DNA of 64,000 nucleotides, taken from NCBI GenBank assembly GCA_036924285.1, contig JAYKYS010000015.1:3906001-3970000 (forward strand). Reading direction: 5' to 3'. The translations under genes were made by a program, and so were the position numbers. Of the stretch, positions 34,591 to 47,944 are shown in pieces; the stretch's first letter is position 1; each line of letters opens with the position of its first letter. The stretch is from Asterella californica. Its lineage: Eukaryota; Streptophyta; Marchantiopsida; Marchantiales; Aytoniaceae. Under the pieces are notes generated by a model that worked only from the letters and a program-made list of their open reading frames with translations, made no database searches and was not told the DNA's origin.

Positions 34591-37500
34591 TCACTTTTCT
34601 CCATGAGCGTCTTTGGAGCGATAAGCATCAAAATCTGAATTTCAGATAGAAGCTGGTCCACGACACTACAACGGACCATGGCTTATCGACTTTGACAACT
34701 ATTTCTGAATATCATGAGATTTTTCATGATATCAGTTCTTAAATATTGATATCATATTCATCCTCGATGCGAATTGTGGAATAAGTGTAGAGGTGACCTT
34801 AAGGTTATCATGGAGAAAATTTTAGATTATGTAAGAAAATTAATATGAAAAAATCAAGGTGAGAACTCTTAATGAAAACTCATGGGTTGGAAGATTATTT
34901 GTAAGAAAAAAGTGTGAAGATAGAAGAGCAATGATTGGACGTTGAGCACGTCTAAAACATTTTTTCAAGCACAACGAGTGTTTCGACAATAAAATATTAT
35001 AGATGATTGTGCATATTATCGACGACGGATCATTGTCAAAAAAGTGAATGAATTTTAGAGAGTAAAATGAATAATCCAAATAGGTATGGATCCTTATTCA
35101 ACGGACAAGATATAAAAGATTGATGATATTTGTCTTTGATATAATAGATCTTGTTGTCGATCAATCATCAACTGCAATTGGTGTCAAATTGACTTGTTGA
35201 AAAATATATTATTGTATATTGTGTTTACATGTAAGACGTCTTTGATCAACGTGTGTTTGTCATCAAGTAAAATAAATCTAATTTTGATCATCATGTGCAC
35301 GTGATATTGTCTCCGAGAAAAATTATATTTTATGCTCAACACTATGATATGTTAGATGAGAAGTGTGACCATAAGATCATTTCTGGAAAAAAATCATTAC
35401 GATGTAAAAGAGAGAAAAGTTCAAAAAACATGTGTTTCTATAAACTTTCAATCAATCTTGTTACAAAATTGGCGTAGATCTTCAAATTCTTTGTTTTGAG
35501 AACTCCCGTGCGAGTGAGAAAATCGAAGCTCTGAGAAGTGATCGATCATTTCTCTTGTCTTTTCTGTGAAAGTATAAGAATGATGATTTTGAAAGAGTGA
35601 TTGTTCGATCATTTTTCTCGTGACTTCCAAATATTATTTGAAGTTAAAATAACCTTGTTTTGTTTTGGATGGACTACCATGTATAGATAATAAAATTTTG
35701 ATAACTCTTGCTTTTCACTAAGGTTGAATTTTATAGTAAGCCAGTTATGACTTTGTAGTTGTGACTGAACTGTGGCAAAGTCTTTAATCTGAGATTTATT
35801 GTAGCTTCTACTGATAACTCGACTCTATTGAACTTGTCCACATGAATCTCGAGATATTGTATTATGTATACGATTTCTCGTCACATTGTGAGGAGCTCCG
35901 ACACGATTTTTCTCGGCATCTCTGAACGAATCTAAAATTTGAAATTGGTGCAATTTCATACGAAGCATCTCGTGCACTAACAATTAATCATTTTCTTGTA
36001 GTGTTTTTTTATGTAACTCAATAATAAAAATGTTATTTCGATAAAGAAAGATGAATGTTTAGTAAAATAGATATTAGACAGTTTCTGATTTTATTTCACG
36101 TCTGTAGTCATTAGATAGTTTGATTATTTTTATTATTAAATTTTTTTTGTTTGATTATATAATTATTTTCAACTTTTGTCTTCACAAGTCTCTGGTGAAA
36201 CTTATAATCAAGAGTTTGTTGTAAGTTAATGAAAATGGAGAGAAAAAAATTTATTCACTATTTTCAAAATGTTTAAATAATTATTGATGTTTATCTAATA
36301 AAATATGTTTATAATTGATTTGTATTCTGTGTTTACAGTAAAGATTTTAAGTTTTTACATTCACACCGTCTGCAACAAATGACTCAACGAGAGAAGCAAA
36401 TAGAACACAAGAAGAAAACTTTTACTCAACCCAAAAAATACGCATTTTTTCAAGTTGATGGAATGGTCTAGAGAAAAATAAATGTTTTTCATTTCACTCG
36501 TGTTTCCAAGAACATTGACGAAAAATATTTCATCAAAGTGCATACTGTCAAACGTTTTCTTTATTATTATTAGTGTACGCACTTAAGTCCTTCTAAGAAA
36601 TACAAGATCGTATATAAAACGACATGTTTGTTTACACTAAATATAATAGTGGAAGACAAGTACATCTTTTTATCTCCGTGGAGTGCTACAACTCAAGCTA
36701 AGATCTCAATGGAGGCTCGACTTCAATATAGTATCAAAGTTTTTGCCAGTGTTTCCCAAACGTGGATAGTATTGTACTAATGAATGATCAAAACCTCATG
36801 AAACAAATATATATATATAAAAACATATTTGTAGCTGCATGCTTAAGACAAACAAACATGGTTAACGAGTTCGCATACAATTTCTTAGAACTTATATGCA
36901 TAATATTTTAGTAAAAATTTTAGAAAATTGAGATATATTTAACATTTACCTTCTTACCATAGCAGTTAAGCGGAACGTAAAGGACTCAAAAAATATAAAG
37001 TTCTCCTCTTTTGTGTTTAATAGAAAAATATTATCATAAAAATTTGAGGTATTTTAATTTGAAGTATTTTTGATTTTATATATAATTTACTTGTTTCTTG
37101 GTTTATTGTGTTCTCAATGTGGATCGTATCGACTGAGTACATTTTAACGCTCTCTTTTCAAGAAACCTCTCGTTGATCTTTCAAGTAGCTTCGGTTAGCC
37201 CCGAGGGCTGGTACACTATTTAGGTTAGAGAGAAGATCTTGTTTGAATAGACACATAAGTGAAACCGGAGCTTCAATCTAGACTAGATTCTGCGAATGAA
37301 CCGAAGTTAAAAGAATTATTCATCTATAAAATCGAATACACTCCTTATCTCAAACAACTGAATGTCACGATCACATGCATCCAACACTAAACAACGAGCT
37401 CGTCCAAAAGATGAATGTCGGAAGCACACAACAAATGATCATATCAAAGCATTGCAAAAATATCATTACAAACATAAAAAATAAAAATCTTACGTAAACG

Positions 37501-38699
37501 TATTATAAATCAAATTGTTAAAGTTTGAAAATGTCGATTCAATGCAATGTGAAAGATTACGTAAACTCTAAATATCACACAATGATATGTATATAACGGA
37601 ACAAGATGTGCATATAAAGAGGAGCACTATTTCTTCATATTTTCAGCAAAAAAACTTTACTCATTTGATCACAAATGACTATTCAACCACCTCGACAAAT
37701 AGATATTTTCATCAAGATCTTTGTGATAGATCTTTTTTCAAAAAGACATCATGACTGCGGACTATGATCACAATCTTCACAATCACGATTGTCATGACAA
37801 CCATGATCATTATTTAAATGGTCTGAATTCTCAATCTCTTATTCTTTTTCTTCTCTCTAACATTTGTCTCGGACCATCGTTTCATAACGACACTCATTTT
37901 GACTCTCTTCCACCGTCTGTATTTTTTATCATCACTTCGCATTCTAACACATTATGACATTGTCATCTGATGTACATCAACATGCGACGCTTTGATCAAC
38001 TCAATCACAACTCTTATGTCATCCGATTGGGTTTACAAAAACACAATCTTTGTACATTCTATTAGCACGACAACCAGACTCATAGATTGAATGATGCAAT
38101 CAACAAAAAAATGTACATGTGTATTTGACGACATGATTATTCAAGAAGCGACCAAATATGCAAGTGGTTACACACATTGTAAAGTCTAGAATAATTATCA
38201 TGTGAATTGTATATCATCATCGAAGATTTTATCTTATCTCTCGACTATTTAAGTGTGAAGTTGATGAGGACATTAACTGTTGGTATCAAAGTCATTAATT
38301 CACCATCTTGATTTTTTTGGATGATAGAATAATCGTTAGTAGCAAAGAGGAGTTGATGACAACGTGACAAAAACAAAATATGAGCAATGATTCACAGACG
38401 CCAAGCTGAGTCCTCTGGTGATGACAACAACAAAACAAAAAACAATACTTGCACTCGTTAGCAAAACAAAGTTTATACTCAATCACTGTTGTGAGAGACT
38501 CTTCTGGAATACCACTTCGGTTTCACACATATCATTCTATTTTATAGTGAGACTAATGGTTTAAGAATAAACATTTGACTTTGAAGAGCTTAAAAGCAAA
38601 AATGTCATCTTCTTGCAAGAATCAAATATTTTCTTGTAGATATCTTGTATATTCTTCCATCCTAGTTTAGAATGAAACTTTTTCTGGGTAAGTTATTAA
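34591..38699. other. AT-rich DNA, no gene seen
   Basis: About 4 kb of AT-rich sequence with many stops in all frames and a few His/Asp-rich short frames (for example 37751-37957). No feature is supported. Confidence 0.45.
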
Positions 38700-39525
38700 T
38701 GAGTGTTTCACTTCATCGAATTATGGCGGAGCTTTCCGCCTGAAGTTCTTTTACGCGCTTTTTGAGTTTGCTTGGTTTAGTTTCTCATGCTCGCTACTGG
38801 CGGTTCACTTAGACCTTCCACAAACCTCACGAGTCAGGGGAACATTCTCTATCCGGTAGCCGGTGAGCATGGAGTCACGTGGCTTCGTGGATGAAGGTCG
38901 AGTATGTATTGTGCTCATGCGCTCCTTTAGCGAAAGTGCGGCAAGAGGCTTGTGTTTGCAGCGAATGCTCTTGGATTTGGAGGGTTATCCTTACCGTCTT
39001 CAGCTTTAGCCGGAGAAGTGGAAATTCTTGGATCCTTCCCTGTTGATCTGATCTGTCGAGTCTGTGTCGCGGAGGATTGAGTGATTCGGGGCACCTGCTT
39101 GAAGGTGGGTGTGAGGAATAATGGTTCCTGAAGAGCCATCCAAAATTCAGCGGAGAGCCCCGGAGAATCCTTTCTCGCAGGTCGAGTCTACGAAGGTGGG
39201 CATATCTTCTTTCTTCTGGCGTCTTTCCAGCATCGCCAGATAGATTAGCAATTTCTGTGCTTTCTGTAATTTGGTCGATCAACAATATGGGCCTCTAGGC
39301 GTTCTTGCCTTATTGATCACCAGTGTGGAGTTACTTTCTTTGGGATATTTTGATGCGGCTGTTGGCGTCCGCAAATAATTATAAACTGAGACACACTCTT
39401 GACTGTAAATTATCGAGAGGTTTATTCGTGGACCCCGTTTGATTGCTCTTCTCATCTGAATATGTTACGGACTTCTTTTCTCTTTTCTCGGCAAGTGATG
39501 AACTCATGGTTTTCCTGTGTGCCAG
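38700..39525. promoter_or_regulatory. GC-richer region upstream of SNU23: promoter, 5' leader and missing first exon
   Basis: The GC content rises compared with both flanks, as expected for the 5' end of a real gene. The first recognisable SNU23 codons (39526) have an in-frame TGA at 39499 and no ATG after it, so an upstream exon must supply the start. A candidate is the 60-base frame from ATG at ~39122 to CAG before GTCGAG (39182), which is phase-compatible but unproven. Minus-strand open frames (38875-39285) could be a divergent gene's first exon; no homology is recognised. Confidence 0.4.
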
Positions 39526-41858
39526 AACAGTAGCGTGGACAATACCTTCAGGAGAAAATGGAACAGAGAAGAGTATCTTGAGCGCGCACGCGAGGCGGAA
39601 GAGCGCGTATGTATATATCGTACCTGTCTTGTTCTTACATCCTATTTGGGTAAAACCTGTATCCTAGGTTCTTTATCTCAACTAGGGCTTTTCTGACACA
39701 CGATATTGAGTACTTGTCTATCTCCATTACAGGAACTAGATGAGGAGAGATATGGACCAAAAGGTGAGATATTCGTATCCTTGATATGTCCTCCATTTCG
39801 TCTGTTGTGAAGATGATTTTTTAAGCCACTCCTGCCTTGAGTGGCTACAAGACCCCACCTCCCCATCTCTTCGTGTGGAAGGCAGTGGCAAAGTGTGTTA
39901 CACTTATGCGTGATGTAGTGTGTAGTTTCCTTTTCTCAGGGTACTAACAAAGTTCTTTTGTACGTGTGCAGCTAGAGGTCCTCCCGTACAGAGGAAACCT
40001 CTCAAGCACCGAGATTATGAGGTTGATCTTACTTCTCGTTTGGGGAAGACTCAGGTTGGGACATTTCAGCGCCGCTTGAGTTTATGGAGCGTGGCAGTTT
40101 CAGCCTTGCAGTCTTACTTTTGCTTTTCGTGCGTAGACCATTGCCATCAATATGTAGACGTGTCTAAAAAACAAATTCCGTCTCCTGCTTGTTTCCTTAC
40201 AGGTGGTCACTCAGGTCGCCCCCCTGAGCCAACAGGTAAAGCGCAATTTCAAACCTCAGTAAGTTATTCGTTCGTGGAACTTTGGTGGGTGAGTATCGAT
40301 CAGACAAGGTATCTGAAATCTGTGTTCGCTCGGTCAGGCAGGCTACTTTTGCAGCGTTTGTGAGTGCGTGGTGAAGGATTCTGCAAATTACCTGGATCAC
40401 ATCAATGGAAAGAAACGTAAGTTCTCTCACCACTGAGTGCTAAGACTTTGCACCTGTCCTTTGGTTGCGGAGAAATGATCAGATGAAGACCATATCTCCA
40501 AAAAACACTTCTTCCGAAGACGTTTATACTACCAAATAAACACTAGTCTCTGTAAGGGCCTTATACACATGTATTCTGCACCTTCGTATGACGGATCCAG
40601 TGAGATCTGTACTGTTTCAGCAGTGATCGATAGATGTGCGTAATCTTTTGCTTGGTTCACTTCTAAACAGTGACTGTTCTAATGAGCAGATCAAAGAGCG
40701 CTGGGCATGTCCATGCGAGTTGAAAGGGCTACTCTACAGCAGGTGGGTGAACCAAGCAAGCGGTTGAGGAATAGAAGTAGCTTCGTAGTTTTGCTGTAAG
40801 CTACAGGCCACTACTCTAGTGCATGTAAGCAAATGTAGGGAAATTTTTAACCACGTTGGTTGGGTTTGATTGCATGCATTGTTATGTTCTTTTCTTGGAT
40901 GGTTATGTTGCAATATTTTGATCCCTGCAAATTTTTGCAGGGACTTGAACAGGTCAGTGATACTGAGACAGTCCACCATAGAACATGACTAGGTAATGCC
41001 GCGATCGGTCTCGATCAATGGGAGTAACCTGTGTTATTTGGAACTTGTGCAGGTACAAGACCGTTTTGATGTACTCAAGAGAAAGAAAGATTCCACGGGT
41101 TTCACTGAACAAGGTAAAGATGGTCTTTGGTGTTTTTTTCGCATCTTAGCTGCATTAATGCTCGTTTATTTTCGAGTTAACAGGCTTGAAATGACCCTAG
41201 GGTTTAGGGTTCTTGACCGTTCTAACCTTTTCTCCATCCGTCCGACATGATCACGTGTAAAAGTTATTGTCGATGAAATGGGTGGGAAACTGATTTATGA
41301 TGAATGTTTGCAGATTTGGATATGAGGATACTCAAGCAACAACAAGAGGAAGACGAGAGGAAGAAGCAGCGGAGGGAGAAAAAGAAGGAAAAGAAGGTGA
41401 GTTAGTGTTTTTTGTCGCTTAAAATTTAGCTGTTCTATTCTACCTTTTAGCATTGTTGTTCGTGAGAACTGTACTCTTGTTTGGTCGCTCACCCTCATTC
41501 CAGGTCCCGTGCAATTCTTTTGTTCTGGGAACATTGTACAGTAGGCTCCGCACAGATGCGTTGTACAGGAGCAATACATGCCTCAGCATGGTGCATTGGC
41601 TCATTAGATAATTTCGGTTGTTGGATGCCAGTATGTTCAAGTCGGAGGTAGCAGTTTCACAGAAATTACAAATTGCAAGGCATAACCACTTGACGGAGAT
41701 TAACAGTATTGTCATGTGGGAAATGGCCTTCGTTCTCAAGAGACTTTGTTTCTTGTTTGCAGAAAGAAAAATCAACAGGAGAGGATGGTACCGACGATTT
41801 TGACGCAGAAATGGCTGCTACAATGGGTTTTGGTGGCTTTGGATCTTCGAAGAAGTGA
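39526..41858 (+). CDS. SNU23: SNU23/ZMAT2 matrin-type zinc-finger splicing protein (nine visible exons)
   Basis: SNU23/ZMAT2 is a component of the U4/U6.U5 tri-snRNP and the pre-catalytic spliceosome. Exons by GT-AG borders: 39526-39606, 39733-39763, 39972-40054, 40203-40235, 40338-40416, 40690-40742, 41053-41113, 41314-41396, 41763-41858 (TGA). All phases join correctly. The product has the plant N-terminal block [18 protein letters not shown], then [21 protein letters not shown]. The matrin-type C2H2 finger has Cys pair FCSVCEC and His pair DHINGKKH, split between exons 5 and 6. [19 protein letters not shown], a Lys/Glu-rich coiled-coil-like helix and the conserved end [18 protein letters not shown] follow. 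About 199 residues are visible; family members are ~200. Only the start exon is missing. It looks intact and functional. Confidence 0.93.
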
Positions 41859-43897
41859 CCGGGCCTCACTGTTGTTGGTGTTTATGCGACCTGCTTCTCT
41901 TGTCTTATGCGCGCCATTCTCTGACGAGGAAGGTGTTAAATAGCCGTATTTATTAGCGGCGTCCGGATGCCTGTATCGATCAGTCTATAGCAGCGATTTG
42001 TCTGCACCCAAGTGGACTGCTCTTAGTTTTCTAAACTGTTCTGATGGCTCACGATAAGTTAAAGCCAGCGAAATGCTACTTGTCTCAACGAGTCTTTTGC
42101 TAACAGTAGCCGTGGCTCCCGTCGTTCGCTTCGTCTTTGAGTATTTGTTCAGTCACGTCCCGAATATGTAACCCTAGAGATAACTTTAGTTAGTAGGAAG
42201 GGGAGACTTCTGCAACGTGGTTTTGTGTTTTATATCTTCTTGGATGCGGGAAACGATCCTTCCATGGACCTCTCTGTACAGTCAGTTTACGCGATAATTG
42301 TTGATTACTTTCTGATGATATATTTTGATGAATCCCTCTGCAGTTTTCACATTCCTTACCAGTTTATGAATTGCCTTGCAGTTACCTTTGAGGTGTCACT
42401 TTACATCGTTGCATTTGATGATCGGACATGTTCTGTTGGTGGGACCGTCTTGTAGTTTGCCCTTTCAGTTTAGCTGCCAAATCATTCTTTCATTTATAGA
42501 GATATTACTTGAGGTTGATTTTATTAGTCATCTCTTCTCTATCAGATCAGCTATAGGGATCCATTAGGAGCAGTAGTTATACATGGGGACCTCCTCCTTG
42601 GTATGTAGATTGTTAGTCAGCTGGAATGTTTCGGAGGCCCACGCGTTGTAATGTGATTATTCGTTTTGAAATCATAATGTAGACCGTTCTGTTATTCTTC
42701 CGCAAGTTATATTTTGCTCGCTCGTAGATCTTGGAGAAGAATTTGAACATGATGTTGTCTTTGCTGATCATTGTGATTACTAGGTTATAGTGATTACTAG
42801 CTTACGTGAAATGTTCATAGGGGTCGTATTTGGCTGTGTAACTACTAAGCCACTCTCCACGCGTAGTATTAGAGTCGAAGAGTCTCCACATCCATTAAGG
42901 ACATGAGCAGAACGGAGATCAGTTTGCGTAACGCGTTTCTTGACAAGACCTATTTCAGCCGTCTGGGTCATAGTTCTTTCTGAAAGAACAAGAGAATAGT
43001 GGGTTACACAACTCAAGAGCGGAGCCAGTTATTGAACAAATGGATTTGCAAATAGAAGTGCCAACTGAAAGATGGTAAAGTATGCAGGCCTCGCAGTATT
43101 TCTGCCACGGAGTTCTGTCAAGCTGTGAGTTTCATCGCCCATTCGAAAGTGTACTTGCGGATGTGTTCATTGGTAAAATTTGAGAAATCTTGCACCCATT
43201 GCTGCCATGGTTCTCGTGTTGAATGAGGTCTCTCTCTTCTCCACAATCGACGTGATCTCAGCACAAGCGTCACCGCTGTTCACAAGCCATTCAACTTATG
43301 AAAATCCATGATGTTCATCCATGACCGCACCCTTAATATATTTGTTGGACTTGACCTCACTCTTCTTAACATTATTATTTGATCGTATCTTTTACTGGCA
43401 ATAGTAAATTCAGTAGTAAATTCAATAGGTCTATTTTCACGCGAAGACATTATGCAAGACAAGTAAAAGAATTTTTATAAATATAATTTAAATTTGAGCT
43501 TTCAAATGCATGATTAATTGTTTACATGCACTCTTCGTATCTAGATGACATGGCATTTTTACCTGCTATTGACTCAGAGGTGTGGTCAAGTAATGCGATG
43601 TTAAGAGGTGTGAGGTCAAATTTGACAAGCGTACTACTGAAGCTGTCGAATAAATTTCTTAGTTCCAAGACAGAGAAAATAAAAAGCTAGCAGAGTTCTT
43701 CGTTGCCAAAAGATATTGTATTGTCTACCCTCGACTTGAGAGGAGGGGATGTGTATTTGATACCACTGGTCCTCTTGGTTGTCATGCTTGATCGTTCGTG
43801 CTTTAACGAAAGAAATACAGGAGATGTTCTTGCTTTTACTCTCACCATCAAAACTATTGTAAAGAACGTTCCTGTCTGTATCGTACAATGATATGCA
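41859..43897. other. Region 3' of SNU23, no gene seen
   Basis: The first part must hold the SNU23 3' untranslated region. No polyadenylation signal could be fixed with confidence. The remainder has no coding frame or repeat structure that I recognise. Confidence 0.45.
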
Positions 43898-44117
43898 TGT
43901 AGAAAGATCGGTACTTCTAGGAAGACACTCCAAGAAGAAAGAGCGAGTAAAACAAAAAAATAAAATATGAATGAGATGAGAGAGGCTTTGCCTCTCCATG
44001 TATATATAGTGGAGGTGCGTACAAGGAAAACCCTAGGGTGGATTAGCCCCATAACTATCCTAATCACTTCGGCTAATGTTAGCCGTCGATCTACTATAGC
44101 TTGGGACTATATCAACA
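43898..44117 (-). repeat. 3' LTR of copia H
   Basis: 220-bp LTR reading TGTTGATATAGTCCC...TTTCTACA on the minus strand. Contains the TATA-like CTATATATAC. A pyrimidine stretch at 44118-44126 on the plus strand corresponds to the polypurine tract. Confidence 0.85.
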
Positions 44118-45751
44118 CTCTCTTTCAAGCTGACACTACATCTTGTACTCTTAGACAATGTTTGAAAGCATCAAACTTATCTCTAGACAATGCCCTAGTG
44201 AAGATATCGGCAACTTGATCTCCTATGCTCACATAATCGAGCTCAATCTCTTCTGCAAAGACCTTCTCTCTAATGAAATGATAGTGCATCTCAATGTGCT
44301 TCGTCCTAGCATGGAAAACATTATTACTAGCTAACTTCATGTTGCTAGTGTTGTCTGTATATACACAACAAGATCTGTACACTCCACACCAATATCAGAT
44401 AGCAGACATCGAAGTCAAATTGATTCGCATGTTGCATTCGTTGTTCTTCGGTACTCTGCTTCCGTCGATGACAAAACAATCGTAGGTTGCTTCCTTAGAA
44501 GCCCAGCTTATAGCAGCGCTTCCAAGTCCAAAAACGTAACATGACGTGGATCTCTTGTTGGCACTTCCTGGCCAATCAGCATCAGTGTAACCATTTAACA
44601 ACAATGGTCCACCGAATTGATAGTGAAATCTGTACTACATCAAGAACTTCACGTAGCGGAGGATCCGCTTGACAACCTCCAAGTATGATCTCTGTGATGA
44701 TTGCATGAACTGATTGATCAGACCGACGGCAAGCGCAAGTCTGGTCTGATGATTCGTCAAGTAGATAAGACTCCCAACCATCTGTCTGTACATGCGTGGA
44801 CTCAAGTAAGTTTCATCAAGTAACTCATCATCAAGTAACTCATCATCTTCTGCTCCTAGCTTTACCCCTTGCTCTAATGACGTAGCAATGGATTTGCAAT
44901 CAAGCATACCAAATCTCTCAAGCATATTGAGAGCATACTGTCGTTGTACTAGTCAAACATCCTCAAACATCTAATGAACTCCACAGCAAGGAAGTACTTG
45001 AGTTCTCTTAAGTCCATCATCTCGAACTCGGATTTCAAGTGATCCTTGATCTAAGAATAAGCTCTTCATAGTTACTGGTAATGATCCACTCATCAACATA
45101 AATGTTGATCACGAGAATACGAGAATACGAGATCCGATCTCGTATTCTTAATGAATACAAGGTAGAGTCTGAACTACAAAGATGAAAACCAAGACACTGC
45201 ATGACCTTTGCATACCATGCTCTTGGTGCATGTTTCAGATCATAGAGGGCATTCCATAACTTACACACACGAGAAGAGAACTTATGATCCTCATAACCTG
45301 GAGGTTGCTAGATGTAGACTTCCTCCTCAAGATCATCGTTGAGGAAGGCGTTCTTGAAGTCCATCTAGTACATCTTCCACCTGTCTGAGTTGCAACTGCA
45401 ACTGCGATTCGAATAATAATCATCTTCGCAACTGGAGCAAAGGTCTCCTCAATCCACTCCATGTTGCTGTGCGTAACCTTTGACTACCAATCTGACCTTG
45501 TACCGACACATGATACCATCCGAGTTGCGATTGACATTGAAAACTCATCTGCAACCAATCGCTTTCTTATCCTCAGGTAAGTCCATCAACTCCCAAGTCT
45601 GTTGGTGATGAAGCGCAGATAAACTTATCCATTGAGCTTTGTGCATCGCCTCCTCAAGTGAACTCGGTTCTTGTTCTTGAAGAACAGTGGTCATATATGC
45701 ATGGTGTGCAGCAAAAAACCTTCGTGCATATACCTACTCACTGGATGTTTT
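44118..45751 (-). pseudogene. Copia H reverse transcriptase/RNase H fragment
   Basis: The minus-strand frames between 45462 and 44125 hold WIEETFAPVAKM, a degenerate KNAFLNGDLEEEVY-type segment, LWNALYDLKHAPRAWYAKV, MYRQMVGSLIYLT, DADWPGSANKRSTSCYVFG and RTKHIEMHYHFIREKV with GDQVADIFTRAL. This is the normal copia RT to RNase H order, broken by many stops and frameshifts. The catalytic YVDD region is altered (NIYVDEWIIT). It is more degraded than copia B, as expected for the older host. Confidence 0.78.
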
Positions 45752-45980
45752 TGTAGAAATATCGATACTTCGAGGACACTCCAAGAAGAGAGAGAGCGAG
45801 TAGACAAGGAAGTAAAATAGGAATGAGATGAGAGAGGCTTTGCCTCTCTCTGTATATATAGTGGAGGTGAGTACAAGGGAAACCCTAATGGTGGGTTAGC
45901 CCTCTAACTAACTCTAACAACCCTAACCACTCCGGCTAATGATAGCCGTCGATCTACTAGAGCTTGGGACTATATCAACA
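45752..45980 (-). repeat. 3' LTR of copia B
   Basis: 229 bp. On the minus strand it is preceded by GAAGGGGAG (polypurine tract, 45981-45989) and starts TGTTGATATAG. Confidence 0.9.
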
Positions 45981-45989
45981 CTCCCCTTC

Positions 45990-46775
45990 AAGCTCATCTC
46001 TACATCCTGTACTCCTAGACAATGTCTGAAAGCATCAAACTTATCTCTAGGCAATGCCTTAGTGAAGATATCGGCAACCTGATCTCCTGTGCTCACATAA
46101 CTGAGCTCAATCTCTCATGCAAGGACCTTCTCTCTAATAAAGTGATAGTGCACCTCAATGTGCTTCGTCCTAGCATGTAAAACAGGATTACTAGCTAACT
46201 TCATGTTGCTAATGTTGTCTGTATATACAACAACAAGATCTGTACACTCCACACCAATATCAGATAGTAGACATCGAAGTCAAATCGATTCGCATGTTGG
46301 GTTCGTTGCTCCTCGGTACTCTGCTTCCGTGGACGACAAAGCAACTGTGGGTTGCTTCTTAGAAACCCAGCTTATAGCAGCGCTTCCAAGTCCAAAAGCG
46401 TAACCTGACGTGGATCTCCTGTCGGCACTTCCTGCCCAATCAGCATTTGTGTAGCCATGTAACAACAATGGTCCATTGTATCGATAGTGAAGTCCGTACT
46501 GCACTGAGAACTTCATGTAGCGGAGGATCCGCTTGACAGCCTCCAAATGTGATCTCCGTGGTGATTGCATGAACTGATTGATCAAACAGACAACATAGCT
46601 CAAGTCTGGTCTGGTGATGGTCAAGTAGATAAGACTCCCAACCATCTGTCTGTACATGCGTGGATCAATCCAGCAACTCACCATCCTCTGCTCCTAGCTT
46701 TACCCCTTGCTCTAATGGTGTAGCAATGGGTTTGCAATCAAGCATACCAAATCTCTCAAGCATACTGAGAGCATA
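45990..46775 (-). pseudogene. Copia B RNase H region
   Basis: Minus frame with MYRQMVGSLIYLTITRPDLSY, HLEAVKRILRYMKFSVQYGL, the DADWAGS-type strand (TNADWAGSADRRSTSGY) and STEAEYRGATN with the catalytic Glu, breaking near 46280. The remaining tail (VVVYTDN-like, ARTKHIEVHYHFI) is in other frames. It is separated from RT by a frameshift near 46690-46776. Confidence 0.75.
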
Positions 46776-47753
46776 CTATCGTTGTATAAGCCAAACATCC
46801 TTCCCATCTCTAATGAACTCCACAGCAAGGAAGTACTTGAGTTCTCCTAAGTCCATCATCTCTAACTCGGATTTCAAGTGATCCTTGATCTGAGAAATAA
46901 GCTCCTTAAAGTTACCGGTAATGATCAAGTCATCAACATAGATGGTGATCACAACAATCCGGTCTTGTATTCGCAACGAATACAAGGTAGAGTCTGAACT
47001 ACACAAGTGGAAACCAAGAGACTGCAAGTAAGAATTGATCTTTGCATACCATGCTCTTGGTGCCTGTTTCAGACCATAGAGAGCCTTCCGTAACTTACAT
47101 ACACGGGAAGGGAACTTAGGATCCTCATAACCAGGAGGTTGCTGCATGTAGACCTCCTCCTCAAGATCGCCGTTGAGGAAGGCGTTCTTGAAGTCCATCT
47201 GGTGCATCTTCCAACCTTTCTGAGTTGCAACTGCAACTGCTGTTCGAATAGTCACCATCTTCGCAACAGGAGCAAAGGTCTCCTCAAAATCCACTCCATG
47301 TTGCTGTGCGTAGCCCTTAGCTACCAATCTGACCTTGTACCGACACACGGTACCATCTGAGTTGCGCTTGACCTTGAAGACCCACCTGCAACCAATCGCT
47401 TTCTTACCCTGAGGTAAGTCTACCAACTCCCAAGTCTGTTGGTGATGAAGCGTAGCAAGTTCAGCTTCCATAGCACTTACCCATTGGGTCTTGTGCATCG
47501 CCTCCTCAAGCGAACTCGGTTCCTGTTCATGAAGAACATTGGTCATATATGCATGGTGTGCAGCAAGAAAACCTTCATGCATATACCTACTCACTGGATG
47601 TTTTGCCCGCTCAGATCTGCGAGAGGTAATCGATGCACTAGTCACCTCCCCTTGCAACTGATCTGATGTAGACGCCAAGGTCTGGAACAAAGTATCCGGT
47701 GGATGTGGAAGATCCACATATCTGGATGAGTCAAACATACGCTGCAATAGCAC
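46776..47753 (-). pseudogene. Copia B reverse transcriptase
   Basis: A 325-codon open frame. The RT of Ty1/copia copies the element RNA in the virus-like particle. Visible are the entry block TWELVDLPQGKKAIGCRWVF, RLVAKGYAQQHGVDFEETFA, HQMDFKNAFLNGDLEEEVYM (first catalytic Asp in QMDF), LYGLKQAPRAWY and ITIYVDDLIITG (catalytic YVDD), ending in ELKYFLAVEFIRDGKDVWL. All catalytic residues are present, so this domain itself looks intact. It is the longest open retroelement frame in the window apart from the 353-codon frame at 53189. Confidence 0.88.
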
Positions 47754-47944
47754 GCGCTCATCCTGTGTAGAAACTACATTAGTTCCACTAGGCTGTGTTA
47801 CGTGGACTCAAGCGTTAACAACAGCTCTATGTGCAACAGATTCTGATATGGAATCAGTGACTTCTCCAGATCCTCCACTCAACGTACTACTCTGAGGTAC
47901 TACAGTGGACTGACTCCTTGGTTCTACAGTAGGTACAGGGATGG

